Shown piece after piece: positions 23,035 to 34,438 of a stretch of 64,000 nucleotides of DNA. Positions within the stretch are counted from its first letter, which is position 1. Each line of letters opens with the position of its first letter. Position numbers and translations under genes: made by a program. Source of the DNA: Sabellastarte sp. h YS-2021 (taxonomy: Eukaryota > Annelida > Polychaeta > Sabellida > Sabellidae); NCBI GenBank assembly GCA_964017235.1, contig OZ024927.1:56859293-56923292 (forward strand), written 5' to 3'. The notes beneath the pieces were generated by a model. The model was given only the letters and a program-made list of their open reading frames with translations, had not been told where the DNA came from and made no database searches.

Positions 23035-25333
23035 AAAAAAATAGCATCAGAGATGCCCGAACCCCACAGCCTAGGGAAATATTTTCAACACCATGAGATA
23101 TAGAAGTACTGTACCAGTACAAACCTCAGGATACTTTCAGAGCACTGTCAGCTGTATAAAGGTCCAAACAATGTTTAAATGGAGAAATAATGTTTAAAAG
23201 AAAGATAATGCGTATAAAGATGAAGTATTAAAACAAGATAATTCAATAGCAAGATGACAGCATTAATCAGTAAACTAAAATTCAACACTCTTTATCTACA
23301 TCTGCATGGCCGAATTATGGTTTAGATGGTTAGAATATTACCATGCATACATAAGTGGTAATACATTTAATGAATGCTTATTGTGGTGTTGGAGCAAAAT
23401 CTGTGGCTCACTTGATGAAATTCTATCTCTTACAAATGGGAAGTTATGAAAGTAAAATTCTTAATAAATTCTAATATGACTTTTGCTTAATCTGCATAAA
23501 AAGACAGACCCAAAGGTCCAAGAAGATTTTAAAGGTCAAGGTCACTACGACAAGGTAAAAGGTCAAATTAAGGCCACACCATGATAATACACACCTACAC
23601 CCCCTAACCAATATCCCCACCAAGTATCAACTTCCTACACCTTACGGTTTCCGAGATATAGCCCGGACAAGATTTTATAGGTCAAGGTCACTACGGCAAG
23701 GTCAAATCAAGGTCAGACTATGACGTTGCACACCTACACCCCCTAACCAATGTCCCTACCAAATATCAACTTCCTACACCTTACGGTTTCTCAGATATAG
23801 CCCAGACAAGATTTTATAGGTCAAGGTAACTACGGCAAGGTCAAAGGTCAAATCAAAGTCAGACCATGACGTTGCACAACTATACCCCCTAACCAATGTC
23901 CCTACCAAATTTCAACTTCCTACACCTTACGGTTTCCGAGATATAGCCCGGACATGATTTTATAGGTCAAGGTCACTATGGCAAGGTCAAAGGTCAAATC
24001 AAGGTCAGACCATGACGTTGCATACCTACACCCCCTAACCAATATCCCCACCAAGTATCAACTTCCTACACCTTACGGTTTCCGAGATATAGCCCGGACA
24101 AGATTTTATAGGTCAAGGTCACTACGGCAAGGTCAAATCAAGGTCAGACTATGACGTTGCACACCTACACCCCCTAACCAATATCCCTACCAAATATCAA
24201 CTTCCTACACCTTATGGTTTCTGAGATATAGCCCGGACAAGATTTTATAGGTCAAGGTCACTACGGCAAGGTCAAAGGTCAAATCAAGGTCACACCATGA
24301 CATTGCACAGCTACACCCCCTAACCAATGTCCCTACCAAATATCAATTTCCTACACCTTACGGTTTCCGAGATATAGCCCGGACAAGATTTTATAGGTCA
24401 AGGTCACTACGGCAAGGTCAAAGGTCAAATCAAGGTCACACAATGACGTTGCACAACTACACCCCCTAACCAATGTCCCTACCAAGTATCAACTTCCTAC
24501 ACCTTACGGTTTCTGAGATATAGCTTGCACAAGATTTTATAGGTCAAGGTCACTACGGCAAGGTCAAAGGTCAAATCAAAGTCAGACCATGACGTTGCAC
24601 ACCTACACCCCCTAACCAATGTCTCTACCAAATATCAACTTCCCACACCTTACAGTTTCCGAGATATAGCCCGGACAAGATTTTATAGGTCAAGGTCACT
24701 ACGGCAAGGTCAAAGGTCAAATCAAGGTCAGACCATGACGTTGCACACCTACACCCCCTAACCAATATCCCCACCAAGTATCAACTTCCTACACCTTACG
24801 GTTTCCGAGATATAGCCCGGACAAGATTTTATAGGTCAAGGTCACTACGGCAAGGTCAAATCAAGGTCAGACTATGACGTTGCACACCTACACCCCCTAA
24901 CCAATGTCCCTACCAAATATCAACTTCCTACACCTTACGGTTTCTCAGATATAGCCCAGACAAGATTTTATAGGTCAAGGTAACTACGGCAAGGTCAAAG
25001 GTCAAATCAAAGTCAGACCATGACGTTGCACACCTACACCCCCTAACCAATGTCCCTACCAAATATCAACTTCCTATACCTTACGGTTTCCGAGATATAG
25101 CCCAGACAAGATTTTATAGGTCAATGTCACTACGGCAAGGTCAAAGGTCAAATCAAGGTCAGACCATGACGTTGCACACCTACACCCCCTAACCAACTTC
25201 CTACACCTTACGGTTTCTGAGATACAGCCCGGACAAACTATTTCCCGCCGCCCGCCCACCCGGACGCCCGCCCATCCGGACACCATGGGTGAAAACAATA
25301 CCCCGACAGCCCTTAAGGGCTGTGGGGTAATAA
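23035..25333 (+). mobile_element. Helentron-like element with 146-bp minisatellite, inserted in the 5' region of copy A
   Basis: The left end is 'aatagcatcagagatgccc' and 'aaccccacagcc'. A roughly 400-bp non-array segment (23100-23490) follows, whose homologues flank DIRS copy D. Next is an array of about twelve units from 23500 to 25200, then the GC-rich tail and 'acagcccttaagggctgtgg'. DIRS family-1 sequence resumes directly after it ('gtagagtttgttgcaaaact'). Units are 146 bp, or 139 bp where one AGGTCAA heptamer is missing. Noncoding. Confidence 0.65.
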
Positions 25334-25600
25334 AATGGTAGAGTTTGTTGCAAAACTTGAAAAACATTTCTCTGCTGAAAACACATCTGCACACTCTTCG
25401 CGCCAAACGAAAAAGATGCTATGACGTCACAATGTCTAGACAGGAAAGGAAGTACGATGCGCCACCTAGCGAATGCACACTCTGTGACTGGTCCTGCCAG
25501 TAGTTCATACAGGACGTCTTTTTCTGACGTTTGGTGGGACCGGTCGCACCGAGCGGTAAAGCAAATTGTCCATTGGATAGGATGTACTAACGCAATAAAA
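25334..25600 (-). repeat. Right inverted terminal repeat and leader of DIRS copy A
   Basis: Matches 40240-40507 of copy B, including 'cgccaaacgaaaaagatgct', a TGACGTCA palindrome, 'gacgtctttttctgacgttt', 'ccattggataggatg' and the end CGCAATAAAA. It is the transcription start side of the element on the minus strand. Confidence 0.8.
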
Positions 25601-26489
25601 TTGTACTTTTAGAGAAAATGATGCCAAAATGTAAATATGATCTTAGGGTCATATGATCTTGAGAAAAGTCAAAGGTCAGGGAAAGTCATTTGGACAAATT
25701 TTCTCAGGCCTAGATTTTATATGTATCAAGTACGGGGCAAATTGGTACAGCCAGTAAGAAGTTATTGAAGGAAAATGAAGCATGGCAGCCTCAGAAGCCA
25801 GTGGAGCTTTGGATAATACAAACATACATGATAACAAATTAATGTTCCAGGGTAAGATGCTAAATTACTTGTAAATATGTCTGAAATATAAATTAAAAAA
25901 CATACAAAAAATTTGACAGATCTTTAAAAGAGTAAAAAAAAGGGGGTTGTTTTAACATAAAATGAATTTTTGTGTGTGTGTTTGTTAGTACTTTAAATTA
26001 ATTCTATGTCACAGAAATTTGGACTCCTGGTTGATCTAGTTTCCCACATTTGTCAGAGATTAAGTCATCTACAAATGCTAAAAGTGTTCATTTGACTGTT
26101 CCACTATCAAGGACAGTCTAGGAGCTATCCCTGCAATCTATAATCTCATAAGATCCCCCACTTTCTCCAGATGCGCACCTCTGGGCCTAAAGATCATGCA
26201 TTATAGCTAAAAGTAATATTGATCTCAACTCACATAATCACTACTCAGCCTTCCTGCAAGATCTAGCCACCAGGGTAAATAGAGTTTCTTTAACTATACC
26301 CATATGGACCCGGAACACTTCTATAAGATGCCCAAAACTTTTCAGGTTAACTGCAGGGGATCAGGACATGGTACTAAACCCCCTTGTTAATGTTTCTGGC
26401 CATGGGAGATTTGACCAGCAGCTTGCCTTTGACTTAAGGGTGGGGCAGTCAAGGGTCACAAAGATGACACATGAAGTGTACCAGACCAT
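25601..26489. other. Unique DNA between DIRS copy A and the LINE
   Basis: No supported gene. A short plus-strand ATG frame at about 25785-25851 ends at a donor-like GTAAGA (MAASEASGALDNTN...), but nothing confirms it as an exon. Confidence 0.35.
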
Positions 26490-28330
26490 TACAGATGAAT
26501 ATCAGGATGAGTGGTTGACATGCACAAGATGAATAGAAAAGAGAGGATTTCTTCCACAGCAGGTGTAATGTGCCCAATGCCTTGGGTGCACTTGATGGAT
26601 GAAGTACGGAAAGTAATTACCAAATCACCAACTAAATCTTGCATGCTCGATCCATGGCCTACTTTTCTATTGAAGGAATGCTTGGATATTCTCCTGCCCT
26701 CAATTACCAAGCTTGTCAACTGTTCTCTGACTGAAGGTGCTGTCCCTGCTGGTTTCAAAAAGGCCATAGTCTCTCCTTTGATTAAGAAGTCTTCACTACC
26801 ACCTGATGAATTAAAAAATTATCGACCTGTCTCCAGCCTGAGCTTCATCTCCAAACTTGTTGAACGTGCAGTGGTTTCCCAGTTAAATGACCAAGTCACC
26901 TCCAATGGTCTTGAAAATGTTAGTCAGTCTGCCTATAAGCAAGGTCATTCGACTGAAACCGCACTACTGTCTATTAAAAACGAAGTCCACCTTGCTCTTG
27001 CCAGAGATGAAGCTACTGCTGTTGTTCTCTTGGACCAATCAGCAGCATTCGACACCATTGATCATAGTACGCTCATTGAATGTTTGAGTTCCTGGTTTGG
27101 TGTTGGTGGTGTGGTTCTGGACTGGTTCAGGTCGTATCTTTCTGACCGCTATCAGTGCATCAAGATCGGCTCTGTTTTGTCTGATGCTAAAAGGCTACTG
27201 TATGGTGTGCCCCAGGGCTCTGTCTTGGGTCCGATCCTTTTCTCATTATACACTACACCCATAAGCAAGGTTATTCAGAATCACCCTGGAATACATTTCC
27301 ACTTTTATGCGGATGACACGCAGTTATACGTTCATCTCACACACAAGCAAGCCACTCTGGCCTTTGAAAGGCTGAAAAACTGCTTGGATGATGTTAGAAA
27401 ATGGCTTTCAGTAAACAAGCTCAAACTCAATCCTGATAAGACAGAGTTTATTCTGTTCGGTTAAAAAAATGTCCGTACAAAACTTGGCAAATTTTTCCCA
27501 GTCAATATACTTGGTACCCTCCTGTCACCTGCTGAGGCAATCAGGAACCTTGGTGTCTGGTTTGATTCAAATTTTTCCTTTTCTTGCCATGTCAGGAATA
27601 TCTGCAAGGCTTGTTTTGTTCATATCAGGGATTTAAGGCGACTCCGAGTGTATCTTACATGTGAAGCTGCTCTCTTGGCTGTAAATGCCTTGGTTGGAAG
27701 TCGGACTGACTACTGTAATTCTCTTTTCAGAAGTCTCTCTGCTCTTGACCTTCGTAGGCTCCAATGTGTTCAGAACAGTCTAGCTAGAATTGTGGCGAAT
27801 ACTACCAAGTACTCACATATCACTCCTGTAAGAAAGAGTCTTCATTGGTTGCCTGGCATGCATCGCTCTATTTTCAAGGTCGCTCTTCTGGTGTACAAGT
27901 TTCTACATAGTGGCTATCCAGAATACTTCGAACCTTTCCTTAAACCTAGACACAGTATGTACAGAATGTGTAGAAGTCAATCTCAGGGTGTTTTGCTTGA
28001 GGTCCCACATTTTGCATCAATATACAAGCCAAAAAACAATTTGGCCTTAGCTTTGCATACGATACTCCGATGATTTGGAATGATCTCCCTGATGACGTAC
28101 GCTCAGTTAAATCTCTCTCCTCATTCAGGAAGAAGTTGAAAACTTACCTCTTTGAAAAAGCCTACCAACCTAGTTTTTTTTCCTCTGTTTTCATTTCGTC
28201 TTTCTCCGTGGTGCCGACCCCTGTAATGTCTCTGATTTAACGATTACGATCTCTGATTTTTGGCTTTATGCGTCTTAGAGTCTGTCAATAGATAGAGATT
28301 GAGCGCTATAAAAGTACTATTAGAACTAGA
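26490..28330 (+). mobile_element. 5'-truncated CR1/L2-like LINE
   Basis: It contains the RT gene described separately and a 3' untranslated end with 'gagcgctataaaagtact', a tail typical of L2/CR1-group elements. A similar tail occurs inverted at about 55390-55460. ORF1 and the endonuclease domain are absent, so the insertion is 5' truncated. The exact left boundary is uncertain. Confidence 0.75.
26511..28190 (+). pseudogene. LINE reverse transcriptase (CR1/L2 group)
   Basis: One reading frame carries the RT fingers and palm: LKNYRPVSSLSFISKLVERA, SAYKQGHSTETAL, motif A LLDQSAAFDTIDH, motif B YGVPQGSVLGPI, motif C FHFYADDTQLYV, then WLSVNKLKLNPDKTEFILFG. An in-frame TAA (27462-27464) follows. 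The same frame resumes with the thumb/C-terminal region NLGVWFDSNFSF and LRRLQCVQNSLARIV to 28073. A single frameshift near 28050 leads into the usual 'IWNDLPDDVRS..FRKKLKTYLF' ending. The catalytic DD is intact but the gene is broken by a stop and a frameshift. Confidence 0.85.
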
Positions 28331-28382
28331 CCAAGGACGCATCTGTGGCCAGATGCTGGATGTATCCTCCGACAAAGGCCAA

Positions 28383-28640
28383 CTAACATAGTTTGGAAGA
28401 TAAACAGCATTTTTCGTTAATAAGCAAGGTGAAACCACTTTTAAGTTTGGCTAACCTTATTTGACCCTGTAGCAGGGGCCCAAGGTGAAGTCTGACCACA
28501 TCGAAAGATTCGCAGCCCATGATTTCATATAAGTCGTTTTCACATTGCAAACCTCTAGGACCAATAATAAGCAGGAGGGGCCCAAGGTCAAATCTGACCA
28601 CATGAAGAGATTTGCAGCCCATGACTTCCTATAAGTTGTT
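28383..28640. repeat. Diverged direct repeat, about 110 bp unit
   Basis: Two copies of 'ggcccaaggtcaaatctgac(cacat)' with 'gcagcccatgatttc' and 'ctaggaccaataataagcag'. Older relatives occur near 53050-53480 and 54950-55140. Noncoding dispersed repeat. Confidence 0.5.
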
Positions 28641-29410
28641 TTCATATTAATGAGTTATTTGAGAAATACTGGCTATCTGCAATACTTCTAGAGATAATTT
28701 GCATTTACTCATTTTGAGTAGGTGAATAATTAGCTACGGGTCTGAAACTTCACCAAGTGAAAGCTCTCCCAAAAGTAGGCGAATGAGTTATTTGAGAAAA
28801 ATTGGCTATCTACAATACTTTTAGAGATAATTTGCATTTACTCATTTTGAGTAGGTGAGTAATTACCTACGGGTCTGAAAATTCACCAAGTGAAAGCTCT
28901 CCCAAAAGTAGATGAATGAGTTATTTGATAAGAATTGGATATCTGCAATACTTTTAGAGATAATTAGCATTTACTCATTTTGAATAGGTGAATAATTAGC
29001 TACGGGTCTGAAACTTCACCAAGTGAAAGGTCTCCCAAAAGTAGGTGAAGGAGTTATTTGACAAAAATTGGCTATCGGGAATACTTTTAGAGATAATTTG
29101 CATTTACTCATTTTCAGTAGGTGAGTAATTACCTACGGGTCTGAAACTTATCTGACAAAAATTGGCTATCGGGAATACTTTTAGAGATAATTTGCATTTA
29201 CTCATTTTCAGTAGGTGAGTAATTACCTACGGGTCTGAAACTTCACCAAGTGAAAGCTCTCCCAAAAGTAGGTGAAGGAGTTATTTGAGAAAAATTGGCT
29301 ATCTGCAATACTTTTAGAGATAATTCGCATTTACTCATTTTGAGTAGGTGAGTAATTACCTACAGGTCTGGAACTTAAGCATGTGAAAGCTCTCCCAAAA
29401 GTAGGTGAAT
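28640..29410. repeat. 134-bp tandem repeat array
   Basis: Units start at about 28645, 28779, 28915, 29047, 29145 and 29275 with 'gagttatttgagaaaaattg'. They contain 'tttgcatttactcatttt', 'gctacgggtctgaaacttca' and 'gctctcccaaaagtaggtga'. One unit (around 29145) is shortened. Several phrases correspond position by position to the 157-bp repeat, so the two satellites probably share an ancestor. Confidence 0.8.
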
Positions 29411-29559
29411 GAGAGATGAGAGATTTTTTTAGAGAAAATGCAGAATTACTCATTTTTAGTAGGCAAGTAATTTAGCCACAGGCCTACATAAAGCCTACCA
29501 ATAGAATACTGTGGTGCACCCTCTAATATACCTTGCAAACTTGAGAAGGCTAGCTATAA

Positions 29560-30755
29560 TATTTTTTTTTGTTAGAGCGGTAATGGTGAAATCTCTCTAC
29601 ACACTGCGGCTATGCAGTGGATACAATGATTTACTCAACAGTGAGAACCTGAAAGTAGATATTGGTAAACTATGCCATGACATAGAGGTCTGCAATTTCA
29701 CTCTGTTACAGCTGACCAAAAATTATGTGAATAACATATTTAAACAAAATACTGTAAATGTAATAGTTTTCACGTTATAACTGATTTACTCAACAGTGAT
29801 AACCTCAAAGTAGCTATTACTCAGCTATACAATGAGCTACATGTCTGGATTTTTTCTATGTTATAGCTGACCCAAAATTAGGTGAACAACATATTTAAGC
29901 AAAATACTGTAAATGCAATAGTTTTCAAGTAACAACTGATTTACTCAATAGTGAAAACCTGAAAATAGCTATTGCTCAGCTATGCCATGAGCTATAAGTC
30001 TGTAATTTCTCGATGTTATAGCTGACCCAAAAGTAGGTGAACAACATATTTTAACAAAATACTCCAAATGCAATATTTTTCAAGCTACAAGTCATTTACT
30101 CAACAGTCAGTACCTGAAAATAGCTATTGCTCAGTTGTGCCATGAGCTACAGGTCTGTAATTTCACTATGTTATAGCTGACCCAAAAGTAGCTGAATAAC
30201 ATATTTACACAAATTTCTGTAAATGCAATAGTTTTCCAATTACAACTGATTTACTCAACAGTGTGAACTTCAAAGTAGCTATTACTCAGCTATGCAATGA
30301 GTCACAGGTGTGGAACTTCACTATGTTATAGCTGACTCCGAAATAGGTGAATAACATATTGAAACAAAATACTCTAAATGTAATACTTTTGAAGTTATAA
30401 GTAATTTACTGAATAGTGATAACCTAAAAGTAGCTATTGCTCAGTTGTGCCATGAGCTACAGGTCTGAAATTTTACTATGTTATAGCTGACCCAAAAGTA
30501 GCTGAATAACATATTTATACAAAATTGTGTAAATGCAATAGTTTTCAAGTTACAAGTGATTTTACTCATGATGGAAGTTACTGAAAAGCCCAAAAGTAGC
30601 TATTACTCACTTAGCTATTGAGATAGACACCCAAGTTACTCACCATGTTGTAGCTATGAAAAAAGTAGCTGAATAACATATTTTAACAAAATGCTCTAAA
30701 TGCAACACTTTTCAAGTTATAAGTGATTTAGTGCATGATTTCATGACTTTTAATG
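29560..30755. repeat. 157-bp tandem repeat array (copy 3)
   Basis: About seven units of 150-165 bp with 'aatgcaatagttttcaagtt', 'tactcagctatgc', 'tatgttatagctgacccaaa' and 'gtagctgaataacatattt'. It ends with the same variant unit ('ttactcacttagctattgag') and 'agtgatttagtgcatgattt' seen at the right edge of the arrays at 1370 and 13050. Confidence 0.8.
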
Positions 30756-31060
30756 CATTTTAGACATTTTTGTCTACCACAGGCCTAATTTAGACATAAA
30801 GCCTACCAAAAAGATAGGGTGGCGACTCGCGAGTCCTCTAGCATACCAAGCCACCTGCCAAATATGAAAGAAATCTGGAAAGAAATGTGGACTGTAGGTC
30901 GCTAACAAGCAATATTCCACATTTTAGACATTTTTGTCTACCACAGGCCTAATTTAGACATAAAGCCTACCAAAAAGATAGGGTGGCGAGTCCTCTACCA
31001 TATCAAGCCACCTGCCAAATATGAAAGAAATCCAGAAAGAAATGTGGACTGTAGGTCGCT
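30756..31060. repeat. Direct duplication, unit about 160 bp
   Basis: Two near-identical copies starting 'cattttagacatttttgtct' at about 30756 and 30920. Each contains 'aagatagggtggcga' and 'tgtggactgtaggtcgctaa'. The first has a 7-base insertion (GACTCGC). Noncoding and recent. Confidence 0.7.
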
Positions 31061-31079
31061 AACAAGAAATCTCTGCGGA

Positions 31080-31137
31080 CGCGGACGACAACGATGATGA
31101 ATCCATAGTATCCCCGCTTCGCGTCGGGGATACAATT
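31080..31137 (-). mobile_element. Hairpin end resembling the 5' end of a Helitron-like element
   Basis: 'gtatccccgcttcgcgtcgg' then 'ggatac' forms a strong stem-loop of about 9 bp followed by AATTA. Position and form match the hairpin ends at 32735-32751 and 49527-49545. The opposite end of this element was not found. Confidence 0.4.
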
Positions 31138-31192
31138 AGAATAAGAATGGCAGCCAAGTGGCCATCAGATGTCTCAAGATGTGAATCAACTA

Positions 31193-31498
31193 CAAGGGCT
31201 TCCACACTGTAGTACTGCTGGCCCTTGTAGATGCAAACCACTGCTTCCTGTTGGTGGATGCATTCATCAGCAGGTCCTAATCAAACTCGCAGATCTTCAA
31301 TCAGTGTGTATTGAGGGATATGACTCAAGAAGGCTGCATTTGATTCCCACCATCATAATGAATCAGTGTGAACAGATTTCCACTATCCTTCTTCATCTTG
31401 ACAGATGATGCATTTCCACTGAAGCAATGGCTGATGCAACCCTTTCTCTCAACGAGACATGTCTTCAGAGCACAATATTTACAATTACCAAATAAGTA
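31193..31498 (+). pseudogene. PIF/Harbinger transposase fragment
   Basis: One plus-strand frame reads INYKGFHTVVLLALVDANHC, FLLVDAF, SNSQIFNQCVLRDM, then TDDAFPLKQWLMQPF. It is a close match in order and spacing to the DDE nuclease of PIF/Harbinger transposases (YKGF..V.LALVDA, S.SQIF, GD.AFPL..WLM.P). Four stop codons interrupt the frame but there is no frameshift. The N-terminal domain and the region after WLMQPF are missing. It is an inactive relic. Confidence 0.75.
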
Positions 31499-31837
31499 GG
31501 GGGAGGGTTATAAATGGAAAACCAGTTATCTGGATGTTGGTTGGTTTTGTCATAAAAACCAACAATAAATTATGCCCTTTTCAAAACCACAACTACATGG
31601 AGATGACTGTGGACTAGCCAGGATGAAACCTACCAGAGAGGGCAAAGACCAGGGGGGCAGTATCATAGCAGCAGGACGCTGGACAGAGATTAAAACAAGG
31701 CCCTGGAAAGGACTTAAAACTATTGGCCCTTTTCTGGGCCACCCCATTATTCCAAAAAAACATTTTACAGGTACATGTTCATTAACTTATCAAAATATCC
31801 CTCACCAATTTGTACAAATTGCCCCCACATGATAAAA
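31499..31837. other. Noncoding spacer
   Basis: No supported gene or repeat. It probably belonged to the eroded Harbinger element, lying between its transposase relic and the Helitron-like insertion. Confidence 0.35.
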
Positions 31838-32751
31838 CTAGAGGAATGCTTTTGCTAACAAAAGCGAAGCATCCTTGAAAGTTTAAAATGCTTTGTGGTT
31901 TTAATAAGCATGCTGTAAAGCTAAGAATGCACAAAGCTGTGCCGTATGCTTTCCCAATACCTCTTAATACCTTCTGAAACTATAAAAGCAACAATAAAGG
32001 AGATATAAGGCAAAAACTCCAAAGCAGCTATTGATGACCCCAGTTTGGCCCATAAGGGGGGGGGGGGGTAAAACTGACCGGCTATTTAGACTCTCCACAT
32101 ATGCTTTCCCAATACCTCTTAATACATTCTGAAGCTATAAAAGCAACAATAAAAGAGGTATAAGGCAAAAACTCAAAATCAGCTATTTTATGACCCCAGT
32201 TTGACCCATAAGGGGGGGCGGCGTGGGGTAAAACTGACCGGCTATTTAGACTCTCCACATATGGTTTCCTATTACCTCCCAGTACATTTTATGGCTCTAA
32301 ATGCAATACTTAAGAAGATAATAGGGGGGTTGACTAAATTTAAGGCTTTCAGATTGGAAGGTGTCAGAAAATCACTCATAAACGAGACATTTTTCAAGGG
32401 ATTGCTCCCAAAATCTAATCAGCTCGCATTTTTGATAGTATGAACAGGTGTGTCAAATTATAAGGCTGTGTAGCAAGTTTTTCCTGAAAAACTGTGATGA
32501 CGGGGTGGGGGGGGTGGGGGGGTGGGTGGGTGGTGTACTTCAAAAATTGTTTTTGATCATGTGACCTTCATAAAGGTCAAAGGTCAAATTTAAGCATGCA
32601 GAAAAATTTTCCCACGCCTAAGGTATATAACTGCCAAATATGGTTTGAAACCTTCTAATAATAAGGGAGATATTCAAGGGAGACCATAATGCGGCGGCGG
32701 TGGCAGCGAGGAAACTGAGGCAAAAACAAATAAGCGCCCTTTCAGGGACGA
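31838..32751 (-). mobile_element. Non-autonomous Helitron-like element 1 with 156-bp minisatellite
   Basis: On the minus strand it starts TCGTCCCTGAAAGGGCG (5' TC, preceded by A) and ends with the hairpin GCTTTTGTTAGCAAAAGC, a 6-nt spacer and CTAG followed by T. That is the Helitron signature: 5' TC, 3' hairpin plus CTRR, A/T insertion. Internal units with 'gctttcccaatacctcttaa' start near 31948, 32103 and 32262 (period about 156 bp). No Rep-helicase gene is present. Confidence 0.7.
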
Positions 32752-32999
32752 TTAATTATCATACACACTGAAATCTTGGGGTTTAGCATTCATCTCCCTA
32801 AAATTATTTAGCTGTGCAATCTTTGGGGTTTAGGGTTCAAGCCCTTTAACTTTTTAAAAAGAATTTTTATCACTTTTCTGAATTGTTTGCTGTATTGGGA
32901 AAATGGTATGAATTCTATGTACTGTGTGATTGTGTGAGGTAATGTATTTGGTGGGGCCAGTAATTGTGTTCTGAAGGGTCTTTTTAATCTTTTTAACAC

Positions 33000-33660
33000 C
33001 AGCTTAAACAAAAATTTCTTGAAAGATATTGGTAGCCGTTAAAAGATCAATATTGTTTAATTCATTCTCAGGACATCTGGAGCAGGTGGCAGGCAGAGTG
33101 GTGTCAAGTTGATAGAGGTTCATCTGCTGGAGATGTTGGCTGGAAATTGAAATTTGTTTGGAATTCTGGGTTGGTGAGAGGCTGTGGTACATCAATGTTC
33201 CAATAGTCTGTGCATCCAACCAAGTTGGCTGACAGAAAGATATTCCATGAAGCTGATGGGATTTCCCCAAATAGTACATGGACTAGGTGATGGTGTCTTC
33301 TGCAGAGATGGCTAAAGAACCAATGTCTCCATTTTATACTGTGCAACTATTTGTGTTGCTTGCTGTTTTTGTTGTTTTAGTGTCACGTGTTGCTTGAGTA
33401 GCAGTTCTGGTTGAACTGGTGGAGATGGCTATTAATACTACTGTTGAGTGTTGAACTGTTGCAGGTGGTTGTTGAAACTGTTGTGAAGCTGGTGCAGGCG
33501 GATAATGATACTGCGCTTGATACTACTGATGACGAGTCTGATCTGGAGCTCTTCTGACTTATTCAGAGACTGCCCTGTTATACAACAGCTGAGGCTGTGC
33601 AAAATCTGTTGTGGTACTGGCCAGTTCACTGGTGATTCCAAGATGGGTGGGCCGCCTGCT
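33000..33660 (-). pseudogene. Decayed coding-like sequence, glutamine/proline-rich
   Basis: On the minus strand, pieces such as QYHYPPAPASQQFQQPPATV (around 33500-33440) and TTLPATCSRCPENELNNIDL (around 33110-33050) look like eroded coding sequence with stops and frame changes. The strand is opposite to the Harbinger transposase relic at 31193. It might be the linker and C terminus of that element's companion MADF/Myb-like protein. The identity is not secure. Confidence 0.25.
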
Positions 33661-33812
33661 GCTTATAATGCCATTGCTCTGACATGAGTCTCTCTAAGAT
33701 TGCAAATGTCTTTGTCCTGAATTTTGTTAGGTATGCAGTGTTCACGACTCGTACAAAATAGTTAACGGCCCAGTGAAAAAGTTACTGTCCCACTGTCCCA
33801 CATAACGAAAAT

Positions 33813-34164
33813 GAAAAGAAAACAAGCAATCAGTGCCTGTGAATGGGCTATGTGTCAGCTGACTGTGTGCTTTGAGTTTCAGAGTAGAAGTGAAAAAAAG
33901 AAAAGGACACAAAAGTTGTGACCTGGCAAATGGTATACAAAAGTACCACGTTAATTGTTGAGGAGCAAAATGTAGGCGAATAACATATGTAAACAAAATA
34001 CTGTAAATGCAATAGTTTTTGAGTTACAACTGATTAACTCAACAATGAGATTCTCAAAGTAGCTATTACTGAGCTATGCAATGAGTAAAAATTTTACAGT
34101 GGTTTTGCTGACCCAAAAGTAGGTGGAAAAGGCATTTAAAGAAAATCATGTATATGCAACAGTT
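33813..34164. repeat. Head and first unit of a 157-bp composite element
   Basis: 'aagcaatcagtgcc', GTCAGCTGAC (33854-33863) and 'gagtttcagagtagaagtga' match the head at 11978-12080. They are followed by 157-bp repeat sequence up to the DIRS B insertion point. The array resumes on the other side of the DIRS copies at 40508 and 48006. Confidence 0.65.
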
Positions 34165-34438
34165 TTGCAAATTTAATAAGTAAATTAAATTTTTATAAGT
34201 TAATACCCTATCCAATGGACAATTGCTTTACCGGTCGGCGCGACCGGTCCCGCCAAACGTCAGAAAAAGATGTCCTGTATATACTACCGGCAGGACCGGT
34301 CACAGAGTGTGCATTCGCCAGGTGGCGCATGGTACTTCATTTCCTGTTTACCTATTGACGTCATAGCATCTTTTTCGTGTCTAATCCTAGTAAGACCCCT
34401 AGTAAGCTGATAGCGGGGCCGGTTGGGTGGGCCTTGCC

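Larger units (their letters stand above)
13865..25600 (-). mobile_element. DIRS retrotransposon copy A (family 1), split by two nested insertions
   Basis: The outer ends are TTGCAAATTTAATAAG at 13865 and CGCAATAAAA at 25600, as in copies B and D. Element sequence is present at 13865-18356, about 22968-23034 and about 25334-25600. The gaps hold DIRS copy C and a minisatellite element. The two ends are inverted copies of each other over about 190 bp ('ccaaacgaaaaagatgctat' at right, its complement at left). An internal complementary region lies at 14143-14238. About 1.3 kb of gag is missing where C meets the 22968 segment. The order on the minus strand is gag, RT-RH, YR. It is not autonomous. 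Confidence 0.85.

Noticed and set aside
25785..25851. Possible plus-strand first exon (MAASEASGALDNTN..) with a GTAAGA donor
   Set aside because: No promoter, partner exon or homology could be seen; a single short frame with a donor-like site is expected by chance.
28383..28645. Overlapping minus-strand frames with repeated CESFDVVRLHLGPLL-like peptides
   Set aside because: The similarity of the two frames comes from a diverged 110-bp noncoding direct repeat.
28640..29410. Regular repeats considered as a CRISPR array
   Set aside because: Units are 134 bp, repeat throughout without unique spacers, and the DNA is eukaryotic; it is a satellite.
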